A stretch of DNA of 64,000 bases from Isoetes taiwanensis (taxonomy: Eukaryota; Streptophyta; Lycopodiopsida; Isoetales; Isoetaceae), in contig JAJEKV010000041.1 of assembly GCA_021234155.1 (NCBI GenBank), forward strand, positions 3,772,829 through 3,836,828, given 5' to 3'. Positions within the stretch are counted from its first letter, which is position 1, and every line of letters starts with the position of its first letter. Shown in pieces: positions 1-11,327 of the stretch. The position numbers were made by a program, and so were the translations under genes. The notes under the pieces were generated by a model. That model saw only the letters and a list, made by a program, of their open reading frames with translations, was not told the origin of the DNA and did no database searches.

Positions 1-2
1 CT

Positions 3-1034
3 CAAGCAACTAGAAGGCCTGATGATAAGGGTGTTCCTACTCCTCAAATTCCATACACATCTTCTGGCCCATCAGCTACTCCTCAATTCACTACACCTGA
101 TGATAAGGGAGTTTCTACTCCTAAAATTCCATACACATCTTCTGGCCCATCAGCTACTCCTCAATTCACTACACCTGATGATAAGGGAGTTTCTACTCCT
201 AAAATTCCGTACACATCTTCTCGCCCATCAGCTACTCCTCAATTCACTACACCTGATGATAAGGGCGTTTCTACTCCTCAGGTTCCGTACACATCTCAGG
301 TTCCTCAAGTCACTACACCTAACGATAGGGGAGTTTCTACTCAGATTCCATATGCATCTTCCCTCCCATCAGCTACCCCTCAAGTCACTACACCTGAAGC
401 CATTTCACCACATAGTTATAAACTAGATGAAAGAAATGGTTCTGGACACACAAGTGGTCCAATAGTTTCTAATATGAGCCCACCAGGATCCACAGTGGTC
501 ATATCACCCTATTTTGTAGCACCAGGACCTGCTGTTCCTTCAAATCCCACATCTTGGCCCCTTTCTGTTCCAAATCAATGGCAGCAGCCTGGCATTCCTT
601 CATATTATGGCACCATGGAGGCTCATTTATCGAACATGCGAAGAGAATTTGACCTGCAGTCCTTGCGTCTTAGAGATGAAGATGCTCGAAGAATGCGTTG
701 CTTTGTCCTTTCAATAGATTATTTGTTGGAAGACTTGTTGAAAGACTTGGACCCCAAAAGTGTGCCACGTCGAGTGTTTGATATATTGGAGAAAGGTAGG
801 CAACAGTGCAGGAATAAGTTGCAGGCTTTACTCATTCGTGAAAAGTATGGAGCAGAGATAGCATACAGCTATGAGGATACTGAGGTGGTACTTCCTTTTA
901 TTGATGAGCAACGGTTAAGACATGCCCAAATCTATGCCCAGAGGAGTACTGGAGGAAAATGCTTTTCATGTGGTCGTGTTGGTCATAAGGCTCGGGACTG
1001 CTCTATGGCCTCCAAAATAAGAGAGCTGGATTAG
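3..1034 (+). CDS. Pro/Thr-rich tandem-repeat protein with C-terminal CCHC zinc knuckle (5' end outside window)
   Basis: The frame starting at base 3 is open without a stop to the TAG at 1032-1034, so this is a 3' coding part of about 343 residues whose start lies upstream. Residues about 5-135 are copies of a 26-residue unit of the form DDKGVSTPKIPYTSS followed by a Ser-Ala-Thr-Pro-Gln stretch. A Pro-rich linker follows, then a helical, charged region (about residues 200-310). A CCHC knuckle CFSCGRVGHKARDC lies about 15 residues before the end. CCHC knuckles bind single-stranded nucleic acid, so an RNA/DNA-binding role is inferred. No retroelement protease or polymerase follows. The ATG at 474 is internal and is not a supported start. 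I do not recognise the family; a host gene or an element gag-like gene are both possible. Confidence 0.6.
   Translation, partial: QATRRPDDKGVPTPQIPYTSSGPSATPQFTTPDDKGVSTPKIPYTSSGPSATPQFTTPDDKGVSTPKIPYTSSRPSATPQFTTPDDKGVSTPQVPYTSQVPQVTTPNDRGVSTQIPYASSLPSATPQVTTPEAISPHSYKLDERNGSGHTSGPIVSNMSPPGSTVVISPYFVAPGPAVPSNPTSWPLSVPNQWQQPGIPSYYGTMEAHLSNMRREFDLQSLRLRDEDARRMRCFVLSIDYLLEDLLKDLDPKSVPRRVFDILEKGRQQCRNKLQALLIREKYGAEIAYSYEDTEVVLPFIDEQRLRHAQIYAQRSTGGKCFSCGRVGHKARDCSMASKIRELD
21..395 (+). repeat. 78-bp in-frame coding tandem repeat
   Basis: The sequence gatgataagg recurs at 21, 99, 177 and 255, exactly 78 bp apart. A shorter, more divergent unit starts at 321. The 78-bp period preserves the reading frame of the coding region, so the array is a protein repeat and not random satellite. 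Confidence 0.85.
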
Positions 1035-1559
1035 TTGATATCCAAGATACAAGGAGGAACTTTTGTTATACAAGTGCTAATAAACGATTCTCATGAGCAA
1101 AAAATGAGGTATGTGTATGTTCCTGGTTTTCAATGGAATTCCTTTAATCTGGCTGATGAAAGAAATTGCTGGCAAAAGTGCCGAACAGATAAATATCATC
1201 TCCAATTGGTTACTCTTTTTTATGTAATCGATACATTGCACTTGGAACTAGCGGAAATGGCTACCTGTACGTAGTGATAATTCTAACACAACCTGCAATA
1301 TTCTGTATCAATGGAATGGATGAATAAGGACATGATTTTGATATCTCTGATATTTCCAGTTTCATAAGTAACACGTTGAAAAAACATATGCATCTCTTCA
1401 TATGGTTACATTTTGTGTTTGTCGCAAGAAACTTGGTAACCATTGATGAGTTTACAGATTATACACAATTGCTTGTTATGGATCTCCATCCATGATGTAT
1501 TATACACAATTGCTTGTTATGGATCTCCGTCCATGATGTATTTCTTGGATTGAATGAAA
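1035..1559. other. Probable 3' flank of the first gene; no gene seen
   Basis: AT-rich sequence with only short frames. A 40-bp direct repeat (tatacacaattgcttgttat and following bases) occurs at about 1460 and again at about 1501. Nothing else was recognised. Confidence 0.4.
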
Positions 1560-2512
1560 TAGGGTAAATTGTAAAAATGCCCCAATATTTTTCTATAATT
1601 GTCAAAATACCCTTGTATTTTATCCTTAATTCTTGTTCTTTCCTGTCGTATACATGTTTTGCCTTGCAGTCATCGGAAAGCATCAATAGCAAGAATTTGC
1701 AACGATTCATATGATTCCGATATGATTTGTTTGCAACATGGCAGTGGTTTCGGCAGTACCTGAAGTCAATTGGTCAGAAATGGTTCTTATCACTAGACAA
1801 ATCAAATCCTCTGCACGGTGTTGCAGAAGGAGCTCAACTATGGATTCATTACCTGCATAGACGGCCTCATCCAATGGGCCTCCCTCCACATAGGTGAAGT
1901 GGACATTAGCACCATATTGAAGGAGGACTTTGATTACGTCGTAGTGGACACACAGACAAGCCACGTACAATGCAAACATGCCTTTATTGAGATCTACCAT
2001 ATTCGAGCTATCTTTTAGTAACTGTGAAAGCTCATCTGCTTTGCCAAACCACACTAGATTGAACATCTCTATTACTTTAGATCGCCCAACACCTCTTTGG
2101 AATTCTAGAAAGAAATCACTTTGTAATATATGATGGATTCAACTTGAGGGCAAAACCTTTGTAGGGAGACGAAACAGAACTGGAATCAGCTCTCTTGATG
2201 TCCGTATCATAGAAGTAGTCTGTAAGTATTGTGGCCTGTGCAGAAAGCGGCAAGTGCAGATAGCTGAAAGCAAAGGCAGTGCGTTGATTTGAGAAAGGGT
2301 CTTTGACTTCGACTTGCTGCAGGTAGGAACCCGACTTGCAGATGATTGATTTGGCAAACCAGAGGAAGAGTCAAGCAGTAAAGGCAATCTAGAAGATAAA
2401 GGGAGAAGAGATATAAGAACTCCCGTGAAAAGCACAAAAGGGGTATTTTGACAAATATGCTAAATATGGGGGCATTTTTACAATTAGAGGAAAATATAGG
2501 GGCAATTTTACA
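1560..2512. repeat. Inverted-repeat pair flanking the ankyrin exon
   Basis: The left arm (1563-1622) contains tgtaaaaatgcccc and later ttgtcaaaataccc. The reverse complement of 2437-2505 contains the same two blocks in the same order with similar spacing. Arms are about 50-60 bp and imperfect, 0.8 kb apart. This is either a TIR-bounded element that carries the ankyrin exon, or two copies of one dispersed MITE in opposite orientation. Confidence 0.55.
1707..2110 (-). pseudogene. Ankyrin-repeat exon (partial gene or captured fragment)
   Basis: On the minus strand an open frame runs from a pyrimidine-rich acceptor-like site (ttctttctag, near 2108) through GRSKVIEMFNLVWFGKADEL and on to two ankyrin-like repeats. 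Recognisable pieces are ALYVACLCVHYDVIKVLLQY, GANVHFTYVEGG and DEAVYAGNESIVELLLQHRA. The helix-turn-helix spacing and the LLLQ-type second helices fit ankyrin repeats, which mediate protein-protein contacts. The frame then runs into unrelated residues and a stop, and no further ankyrin exons are seen in the window. The exon sits between two inverted repeats (1560-1625 and 2437-2512). It may be a captured fragment inside a TIR element or the remnant of a larger gene; I cannot tell which. Confidence 0.6.
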
Positions 2513-3155
2513 TACGAAGGAGCCGTTCGTTATCCCTTTACATAAGCAAATGTGCTTAACGTCTGGGGTTAAGGGTTGGATAATAGCCTCTACACAGGCT
2601 GTTATGGTCATAACAAATCTGTTATAGTGATAACAATTTTTATCTAACCTGTTAAGGCCAATACATGCCCTCTTCCCCCTTGAATCAACGCCTGAGATTC
2701 ATTACTAAAATGAAAATCTCAAGACAGGTTGTTAAGGAGGTGATGTTCAGTATTGTGTGTTAAATGTTATTGTATCTTTGTCATTATACATTGCACTCTC
2801 TGGGTTGCCCCAATGGTGCATACCCTAGGGATGGACGGTAAAGATCATAATAAGGGTGGTTATCATCCTATTAAGATTACGTTTTGGTATTGTAGCAACT
2901 AAAATACAAAGCATTTAGAATTCTTCAGAACGTTCTCTGCTTTTTGTATAAGATTTGCTGAAAAAAAATCATCATCTGCCAATTACCTAAGATTCCAAGC
3001 TCTTTGTATTCTAAATAGCTTTCAAGTCTACAATTTTTATGGTGCTATGGCAGCGCCATCAACAACACAAGACTTTGTTATAGCAGAATTTTTAGGGCCT
3101 TTGTTTCTATATACAAGAATTTCCTTCTAGTTTGAATTTTATCGATAGAGGAATG
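2513..3155. other. Intergenic, nothing recognised
   Basis: AT-rich sequence with no convincing frame. Short minus-strand frames between 2139 and 2611 encode Leu/Ser-rich text without recognisable motifs. Confidence 0.4.
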
Positions 3156-3247
3156 TCCATTTACTAGACATTCTTGGTGTGAAAATCATATTGGGCGCGC
3201 GAGATGCGGATGCATGTTTGACACACCAAGAATGTCCAGTAAATGGA
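3156..3247. repeat. Near-perfect 26-bp-arm hairpin (foldback)
   Basis: Bases 3157-3181 and 3222-3246 are reverse complements over 25 positions with one mismatch, plus one more pair outside (3156/3247). A loop of about 40 nt contains further partial pairing next to the stem. Size and stem length resemble a miRNA precursor or a short foldback MITE. Either strand could be transcribed. Confidence 0.7.
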
Positions 3248-5035
3248 GTAAACGAACATCCCTATAACATGGAAATCAGTTAGTCGTCCATTTTGTGCTA
3301 AATGTCGAAAACCTAATGCTAAGGCTAAGAATGTTAGTATCAAAACCAGAATGTAAGTAAATTGAGATTCCAAGAAATGAAGCATTGCCACAATGCGGCA
3401 CATCATTGGATAATGGGCAGAACATAGTCTAACTGGTTTTTAGGTGATAGCTATGGCCTCGACAGAAGGGCTCTGCACAGTTATGAACAAAAGCACAATG
3501 AATAACCTCTATTTTGTAATTGTCTAATACTAGAAAATACTCTATTGCTATGCATAACGAGAAACCCATATGTAGCTATCCCAAGACCTCTATAGAGACT
3601 TCAAACAGTTTAAATAGGCAGTGCACTCCACTACGCATTTTGTCCGATCCTTACAAAGCTAAAACATACCATAACAGCAAAACCAGCACAATAAGAAGAA
3701 GTACCATGTACCTGCAACCAACCATGCATACGTTCTAATCTCAGTAATGACACAAAGGGCAAAAGGTACATTAGGTGCTTCTTGGCTTAATGCCCCGCAC
3801 CCATTGTACCTTTTTGCTCTTGATTAGTAGAAGCATACTAGGGATGCAAAGATCAAAGCAAGAAAAAAAATCTCAAATGAAAGCTATTACAAATCTGTCA
3901 TTATTTTTTGTATAATCCGGATATTTTCATAATGACCTCGTATTAGCAAACAGATAAGCACAATGCGATTCACCTGGATGATGCATTACTAGCAGCTTCT
4001 GTATCTATCAGTAACAAATTAGAAAAGCAAATACAGCTACTAAGGTTCCATAATGGAATGATATCCCTGCTATTTAATCAGTTCAAGGCTAGTGGGTAGC
4101 CATCAATATCATGCCTTGTAGAATAGGCGTACTTTATTTTTTTTCGGAAGCTTATTTAGAAATAGTTAAAGCCATACTTGCTTAGCACCCTTGTATAACC
4201 TAGCTATCTAAGCTCATAGAAGGCAGTCATAAGTTACAATCTGTACCCTGTTCTTATAATAAAAACTTTGAAAACATGAATCTACACATATATCTGTCCT
4301 GTTATTAGATTAGAATAGGAAACATGTATTTTTGTATCTACTATCCATATGCAAAAACATGGACACTAAGCTTAAAAACTCATATGTACTCTTATACACA
4401 AGGGGGATTCACTTGTGTTATGCGTATAAACCATCTGAATGTACGCTAAGGGGTTTTTATTGCCTATTTCGTATTTTATAATAAGGGGTATGAGTAGAAG
4501 CATGAAAGGGTGCTCTTCTTTTGCGCCTTTGTTTTTGCATTAAAATGTACAATATGTAGTTTGCAATTCAAGTTTTGTATATTTATTTCTCGCCATAATT
4601 ATATAACTAACAAGGTGCTGCGCACGGAGGGTTGCCCTCCGGTGGCCTGAGGGTGTGTTTGCTTAGTTTTCATTTTGTTGTTTTTATCTTGTAAAGCATC
4701 AACAACAATTCCAAGACCTAGATATGGCACCTATAGGAATCATAGCCATATATGAGCATTGATGCAGGGGGTACGATGCAGTTTCTATGGTTTAAGTTTG
4801 GACCGGTGAATGGCCAAGACCAAGAGTGTTAATCTAGAATTTCATTGCTATGCTGTAAGAATGGTATCAATATGATGTAAGAGTGCTTGAGCCATAACTT
4901 ATTGTCCAGATGTGTTGTTGAATTCCTATAGCTTAAGTTTGAGATGTAATCACTTGCACAAAAATTAGTTGTAGACAGAGGGGCTAGGTCTGTCTCAGAA
5001 ATACAAGTACGCCTAAGGCTTTATAATGGACCTCC
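3248..5035. other. Intergenic, nothing recognised
   Basis: AT-rich noncoding sequence. A G/C-rich short stretch near 4618-4650 and T-rich runs are present. No gene, tRNA or clear element was recognised. Confidence 0.4.
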
Positions 5036-5180
5036 ACCAAAATACCTAAGGTTTCAATGTTCTAATAACATTGCTTTAATTAATAAACAATGAGCTAATG
5101 TGATTCCTTTTTTCTATTGTATCTATTTCTCTTATTATATTTTTCCTTACAACCCATTCGATTGTTATAGGAGTATGCAA
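5036..5180 (-). repeat. Diverged copy of the repeat that carries tRNA-type boxes
   Basis: The sequence aatgagctaatgtgatt, followed by a T-rich stretch and acaacccattcgattgtta, matches the repeat found seven times in the 15-31 kb region, including the flank cctccaccaaaatacc. This shows that the repeat is dispersed outside the duplicated unit. The A- and B-box parts are poorly preserved here. Confidence 0.6.
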
Positions 5181-6780
5181 ATGCAGTAAAAACACAATCA
5201 AAGAATAACTTATGCTAGCATATCGTTTTTGTGGAACTTGGTTGCTATACTTTGCTCTAGCTTGATGCATTCTTTTTGTGTGTTACACCTTCAGGGGGTG
5301 CTTAGGTTTGAGGTGCCTGGTTTAGACATGTAATTCCTTCACCTAATTTCCAGTCTAGTTTAGAGTTTCATGTTAAAATAGAGTATATGGCAGTATCAAA
5401 TCTTTTCCAACATACATGTACATCTAAAACAACACTATATTTCATAATTGGGTTGAGCATGATTTCAAAACCAGAACCAACATCACATGTTAATTATAAC
5501 GTGACCTCAATTTAACAGAAGATGTCTTACAATATCTAAGATGTGTAGACCTGCAAAACGTAAACTTGCATTTCGTTCAGATATTGCAAAACATAAGAAG
5601 AAACTATATACATATTCTGAGAATACAAATATAACGCACTTTGACAAAACATAAGGAGAAACTATAAGCTGTAATGCAAGGCTAGTTACTTATAAAAAAT
5701 CTTGTGGTTGGATAACAGATAAGAGATGGAAAAATCGTCATTCAAGCATAGCACCTTAGCACAAATTCATCCTGTAATGCCACTACTCATGTTGAGATAA
5801 TAATCATCAAATGTGCGACGATCAAATTTGTACATTTCATCGCCTCTCATAGCAGTGTAAGCCTCCTCACTTTCCCTCCAATGTTAAGGAAATCTGAGAC
5901 TTTTATAAAGCACGTGCTTATGGTCTTATTATAAAGCCCCACGAATCATTGGTGTTTACTTATTTCTTTCCTTCTATCTTCTCCAAATCATTCCATTAAC
6001 AATCATCAGAAGGCACATGCATACCCATGTATCTAGATAGGAATGATACAACTCCTTATATGTGCGAGAAGATGTCCATCAACATAAGAAACAGTTTGCA
6101 TGTGTTACAATAACATGTCCACTTGGGCATTATCTTCTTTGAAGCAAGTTGAAATCTGTATAAATGTCGATTAAAGAAATCTACAGACAGTCCTTGCATT
6201 TTGCAGCTATAGTAATCAAATGTCATGACCTGTAGGTTTCATACAAACATAGCTACATAATAATTTAGAGAAACAGGAGTTTGCATGCTTTAATATTTAG
6301 CTGCCTTTTGTCTCATTGTGTTTGTTAAAGCATATGACTTATTTACCTCGTGCTGCAGTTTCTCTTTCTCAAGGAAAGTAGCATCCAGAACTGCGTGTAA
6401 AGCACTTGCAGTACATACTGAAGAATGATGTTTAGTTGCAGTATAAAAAGCTTAGATATTCACGTAAGTGTTTTGACCATAGTACGATGGCCTAGAGGTA
6501 CTATCTGCAAGACTCAGAATGCAGTACATAAGAGAAAAACATGCTTACTAGTAGGTAACAATGCTCAACAATAGGTCTCCACCTCCATTTTTCGGTGAAA
6601 ATCCTTTCCTTGAAGCCGACAAAGCCACATGTGGCCACCCTTATTGTTGCCCCAAATGGCTAATTTTCCTGTATGGATTTGTTGTCTGCCATTCATAAAT
6701 AAAAAAACATCAAATAGCATCCATTTTAACAAGAGTAATAGGATAAAATAAAGCCATTAATAATAGGATAAAATTTGAAC
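5181..6780. other. Intergenic, nothing recognised
   Basis: AT-rich sequence with no frame, RNA gene or repeat structure that I can support. Confidence 0.4.
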
Positions 6781-6782
6781 AT

Positions 6783-6905
6783 GCAAGGGGACCCTACACC
6801 GGGGCATTGGACGGGCAATTGGGTAGTCTCAAAGTCGAGACATACATGTTCTAAGACTAGTGTGTTAACCACTAGACTAAAGGCCCATGCGCTCTTCCCT
6901 ATCAT
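6783..6905 (-). repeat. tRNA-derived SINE remnant
   Basis: The minus strand reads ggcctttagtctagtggtta, a good tRNA A-box, followed about 35 nt on by tatgtctcgactttgagac, which looks like a decayed B-box arm (normally GGTTCGA). A region ending in cccggtgtagggtcccctt follows. This is the arrangement of plant tRNA-derived SINEs. It lacks a functional tRNA acceptor stem. Confidence 0.5.
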
Positions 6906-7759
6906 GTTTAAATTGCCTTGCTCAAAGAATATAAGATAGGAGTAATGTTCTTGTGGGGGACATTTCTTGGGTTATGGGCTTGGTGAGCCGAGCCAAGCCA
7001 AGCCCAAGAAGCGCCCAAGAAGCGTCCCACAAAGCAACACTCGTCCTACGTAATGGAGAGCGGGAGAATATTTGTTAAATTTGAGTGGTTTATAATAATG
7101 CCACGTGGCAATTTTCTAACAATCTTTGAACTTTCTAACAATCTTTGAACGACAAAAGGAAAGCCATTATAGCATTTAATCTTATGTCTAAAATTGGGTG
7201 AAATATCCTCCTCTATCATTAAGTAAAGCTATATCTACTATGTGGTTCTCATGGCCGTAAGTGAGGCATTATTGATGTTGGTAAACCCAATCCCTAAAAC
7301 GTAAACCATGCTTTGCATGTATTTGGTTTATGTGTTCAATTGTATAGAATAAAAAAGGCATATCTTGTGCAAGGTATTTGGCAAATCTAAATAACTGTCC
7401 ATTATAGACGCCAAATATTCGAGTGTCTTGGAAAGGGTCCTCTTTTCATTGTCAACCTGATGAATGGGTGGCTCTGGCTGTGCTTGAATTCTCAAAGTTA
7501 GATACCACTATCACAGATGGAAACAGCTCGTCACATCATGAGCAAATAAATACTTATCCACTCAAATGTCCTAGATTTTGCACAGGTAGTAGCATATGCT
7601 ATGATTTGATCGTTTAAGGAGAAGAACTTAACCAATGGACTTGCATTGGATTGATGAGTTCAGTTACTAGACGTAGGCTATACGAAGTGTTAAAGAAGAT
7701 ACTAACATAATCTCGTACAGGAACAGTTAAACAAAAGGAGGTGAAAAAGGGAACTGCAC
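6906..7759. other. Intergenic, nothing recognised
   Basis: Contains a short repeated run of gccaagcc and agaagcg type words near 6980-7030 and a 20-bp direct repeat ctttctaacaatctttgaac near 7120-7150. No gene was recognised. Confidence 0.35.
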
Positions 7760-8510
7760 TTACAAGCCACCAGCAAGGAGAGCAAATCCAGAAGTCATTA
7801 CTTGGGCACCATTGGCATGTCCATGCATGATAAGCTCACTGCCATACCAAGCAGTAAAAGACCATAAAGCAAATGTGGCACCATTAGACCCAGTAGCTAG
7901 TCTTTTAGCAAATCCTTGTCTGAGTCCCAGTTTGATAGCTGGTTCCAAAGACCTAGAAAACATGTTTAGAGTGCTTTTCTCAGCTGCAAAGCATGGACAG
8001 TCCGAATTGATGATATAGCCTGCTCTGCAACTATTCCAGCTTTGGCATATGCACGTTGACGGCGATTTTCATACTCTGATAATGCTTTTCCATAGAAATA
8101 CCCAGGCAGTAGCAATAATGGTGTAAATGGTACCAGGACACAAAAAGTAAAATTCAAATGTTGTTGTGTATATGGCCTTGCCTTTTTGCTTATGGCCTCT
8201 TGCACAAGCATGCTATCAGAAGACACATTTTTCACCACCTCTGCAGTGCACATCTCTGTGTCAAAAAATGCCACATTCTGCCTCAGAATTGCATGAAGAT
8301 ATTGTGCTCTAATTTTTGAAGCTTTCCGTTTGCTGGCTCGCATCCAGCAGCTTACATCTACAATACATTAACTTAAGAATCAGTTTTTACTACTCTACCT
8401 GTACTGTCAAGAACAAGAACAAAAATGGGACCACCTACACAAATATGAACCTGCCCATGCCACTAGTGCATTGTATATAAGATAAGTGGAATCCTGCAAA
8501 AGTTCAAATT
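7760..8510 (-). pseudogene. ABC transporter B family (MDR/P-glycoprotein type) transmembrane-domain remnant
   Basis: Minus-strand exon sequence encodes pieces of the first ABCB transmembrane domain in order: CWMRASKRKASKIRAQYLHA, ILRQNVAFFDTE, VKNVSSDSMLVQEAISKK, YAKAGIVAEQAISSIRTVHA, then FSRSLEPAIKLGLRQGFAKR and FALWSFTAWYGSELIMHG. The exon ends at a consensus donor gtaagt (about 7755-7760). An acceptor-like tattgtag precedes CWMRASK near 8358, and a further exon-like piece lies at 8440-8505. It is broken. The frame shifts by one base after TVHA (near 7970), where the alternative frame continues AAEKSTLNMFSRSLEP. The helices expected between EAISKK and the next segment are shortened. No nucleotide-binding domain (Walker A, signature) is seen in the window. 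ABCB proteins export hormones and lipophilic compounds at the plasma membrane; this copy cannot. Confidence 0.75.
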
Positions 8511-9720
8511 GAGGGACAATCATAAAGGTTAGTCGGTGCAATCTAAAGCAAATCAGACAAGCTTTGTGAAAGTGATAGTGTTTACATAAGTTTTATCCAA
8601 ATGAATATTACGAAAGTGATAGTTTCTGCATATTATGTTTTACCAAAGCAAACTGTATTTTAGAAATGCAGATTTGTACAACGAAAGAAGGTGCACAATT
8701 CAAGTGCTTACCTCTGTGACTATTCATAATCTTAAAAAGGATCAATTTTAAGCAAACAAATAGATTGAGATGCCTACAGAAAATTCCATAACAAGTGAAT
8801 TTATACATTGTAACAGTTCTTAACAAATGGAGAAGAAGTTCACTCTTGTGAATGGGGAATCAGACTAATGATGGAGAGAATCCTTTTAGCTTCTGTCATC
8901 CCAGTACCTTATTATCATGCCTGCAACCATTTCTTCCAGTGGAACATTGCTAGGTCTTTGCTCCAGTAAGTCTTTGACAACCTGAACTTAATATCTATTT
9001 GTTTCATCCTTTGATGCCTAACAGGATCATGTGAGATAGCTATTGCTTCTTATTTTCGCTGTAGCCCTGGATCAGAATCAGTCTTTAGCTCAAGTGCAAG
9101 CTCCAAATGGTTTCACTCCTTGTATGTGCAATCGCTATGTCTGCCTCAATTCTGAATGCACCAAGCATCTTTGTTCAGTACTGCTTATAGCACCCCTGCC
9201 AAGATAAATACATATCTATATGGGCAACCTTAGGTTACAAGTTGTTGAACGCAATTGCTGGCAATATGGACTAACTATATGATGCCAAAGGGACTCTTCT
9301 GCTAGTTGTGAGATTTCACAGACTCAGCATATATGGCCCCAGAACATGCTGATCCCTGGGAGAAGCACATGATATTGGCTTTAAGGATTTGCAGTTATCA
9401 GAAAAAAAGCCAACATGAACTCCAGCATCTGTCATCTTGTGATTTATAACGAGCTCTTCTGCAATCTTAGAATCACGTAAAACACCTTTGAGGAGTTTCA
9501 TATTTCCTGGTTTAAGGGAAGTGGCAACGGTTACCTTGCAGAATTCTTTTAAGAAGTTATATGGCTGGTGTTATTTGAATCTAAGTGCCATGCGAGGTCT
9601 AGTTTGTTGCAGGAAGATCAGTGACAGTAGCATAGAAGAAGGCTTGGACCATGTGACTTTGTTCTTCAATGATAGGCAACAAATCAGGTTAAGTTGATAG
9701 TGCAGCGACAGGAGCAGGAA
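8511..9720. other. Intergenic or decayed coding sequence, nothing firm
   Basis: A minus-strand stretch near 8905-8995 reads KDLLEQRPSNVPLEEMVAGM in one frame and ends near a GT. It may be an orphan exon of an element-derived gene, but I cannot name it. The rest is unrecognised. Confidence 0.3.
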
Positions 9721-10740
9721 CTCTACACTCCTTGGCAAGGTGGCCAAGATTTTGGCACTCAAAGCATGTCTCTTGCTTCAGTCATATATGCCTCCGTGTA
9801 AGGATTCCCTTCTTTGGGTCTTACCTCAGCCTCATGAGATTATCAGGAGCATTTTGTGGTTTGAGGTTCAATATTGCTGCTGGCATAATCCTTTATTTTC
9901 ATAATAGCAGAGTCAAAAGTATGATTTGATTTCACCAGAATTTCAAATGATTTGAAAGACCCTTGTATTATTTCCAACAGAGGGTATACAGAGGAAAGGG
10001 ATGCGATTTTTTCCCACTTACACTGAGAGGGGCGGATTTTTTTCCATCACCTCTTCTTGACTCTTTGACTACAATGCAAAAATCTGGTTTTTGAAGCTGT
10101 GCTCACACCATGTACCATAAATCATAGGGCTCCATGAGTCTAGATGACGTTAGAATATATTCTATCATATTTTACAAATATGATGCATGATATATCTACC
10201 TTCAGTCAGATGCCAAAGAAAGGCACTTGCGGCAGAATCTGCAGTTTTCCTGTCACAAGACATGCAGCTGTGTCACCAGAGCTCTCAGGCAGGGTTAGAG
10301 GAGGAGAAACAATTTTCATACCTTTTGTTGTCCAGAATCATTTTAATTCTTCACTTTCCACATTTGGAAGAAATCCTGCTACTAAAACTTGGCACCAAGT
10401 ACCAACCATTTGGAGATAAAATGGATGCAGAAGGCCTCCTGAAGTTATGCAACCTTTTAACTCCGACAATCTGATCCTGCCATCTCCCTGGAAAATTCAA
10501 TGGGTTGGAGAAAAACCTACTTCCTCTGCTTCCAAACTCTGTTGGAAATGGCGCGATCCACAATTGACTGTCTAAAGACGAAGTATTCCTAGCCAAAGCC
10601 ATGGCAAGATCATAAGTTAACACTATACTGAGCAAGATGGCAACGATTTGGTGCACATTATCTTCTTCGAAATGGAGCGAGCACCGGTTTCCCGGTTTCC
10701 ACAGTTCTCTCCAGCAACAGGGGCAACCTAACATTTACAG
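9570..10740 (-). pseudogene. Decayed CCHC-knuckle protein, element-derived (gag/ORF1-like)
   Basis: The minus strand at 9725-9767 encodes CFECQNLGHLAKEC, a complete CCHC knuckle, followed by RVPAPVAALST and a stop. Further upstream on the same strand (to about 10740) are broken frames with text such as GWYLVPSFSSRISSKCGK and, in another frame, GTWCQVLVAGFLPN. Stops and frameshifts separate the pieces, so the gene is dead. A C-terminal knuckle after a poorly conserved body is typical of gag or LINE ORF1 proteins, but no second element domain is adjacent. Confidence 0.4.
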
Positions 10741-10970
10741 CCTACGATGGGTTTTTAGCAGTCATTGGCATATTCTGGGTATATATTGGCATATACCTAG
10801 CATATGCCACAAACCCACCTCAACACCTTAGGGGCAACCCAAAAATTATGTCTGCTTAGGGGGGAAATTTTTAACTTTTTTTATTTGGTGGGTGAAATCT
10901 TTTTTGCTTCCTGTGCCGAGTTCCTCTTCTTCGAGTTTCAGGTGGTTTTATTGAGTCGTGATCAAAGAAT

Positions 10971-11126
10971 ATGAGAAAATCAAAAGAAGAGAAGAAGAGA
11001 TTGTCAATCACACCATCTGCAAAAACAAAAAGGAGATTGGCATCCCCACTTGCTACAAAATCCAAGCATATGAAGATTTATGATGAACCTGAAGAGACCA
11101 GGGCAGATCATGTGAGGGAAAAATAG
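10971..11126 (+). CDS. Short Lys/Arg-rich frame (possible first exon of the adjacent coiled-coil/RING gene)
   Basis: ATG to TAG gives 51 residues beginning MRKSKEEKKRLSITPSAKTK, strongly basic with a nuclear-localisation-like cluster. It lies about 180 bp outside the left edge of the tandem duplication, so copy 2 lacks it. If it is the first exon of the plus-strand gene that follows, only copy 1 ever had the complete 5' end. No homologue is recognised and the assignment is tentative. Confidence 0.3.
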   Translation: MRKSKEEKKRLSITPSAKTKRRLASPLATKSKHMKIYDEPEETRADHVREK

Positions 11127-11327
11127 GTTGAACTGTTCTTCAAAAATTTGAATAATATTATGGATGTGGAAAAATAGAGAAGCCAAGCAGGGGCTATCCA
11201 AGGTATCTTGTTCCGCCAAAATTTAAGTCCGAATTTATAGATTTGTACATGTCAGTCTTTGATAAAAAAAAACAGTGAACAATCACATCATTCCAGATTA
11301 CTTTGCTAAAGCTAAGCTGGGAAGAAG

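Noticed and set aside
22-426. 134-residue Leu/His-rich frame
   Set aside because: It is an out-of-frame reading of the 78-bp coding repeat; the frame starting at base 3 is continuous with the CCHC-bearing region.
3164-3406. 80-residue hydrophobic minus-strand frame
   Set aside because: It overlaps the hairpin, has no homologous motif, and AT-rich sequence readily gives hydrophobic frames.
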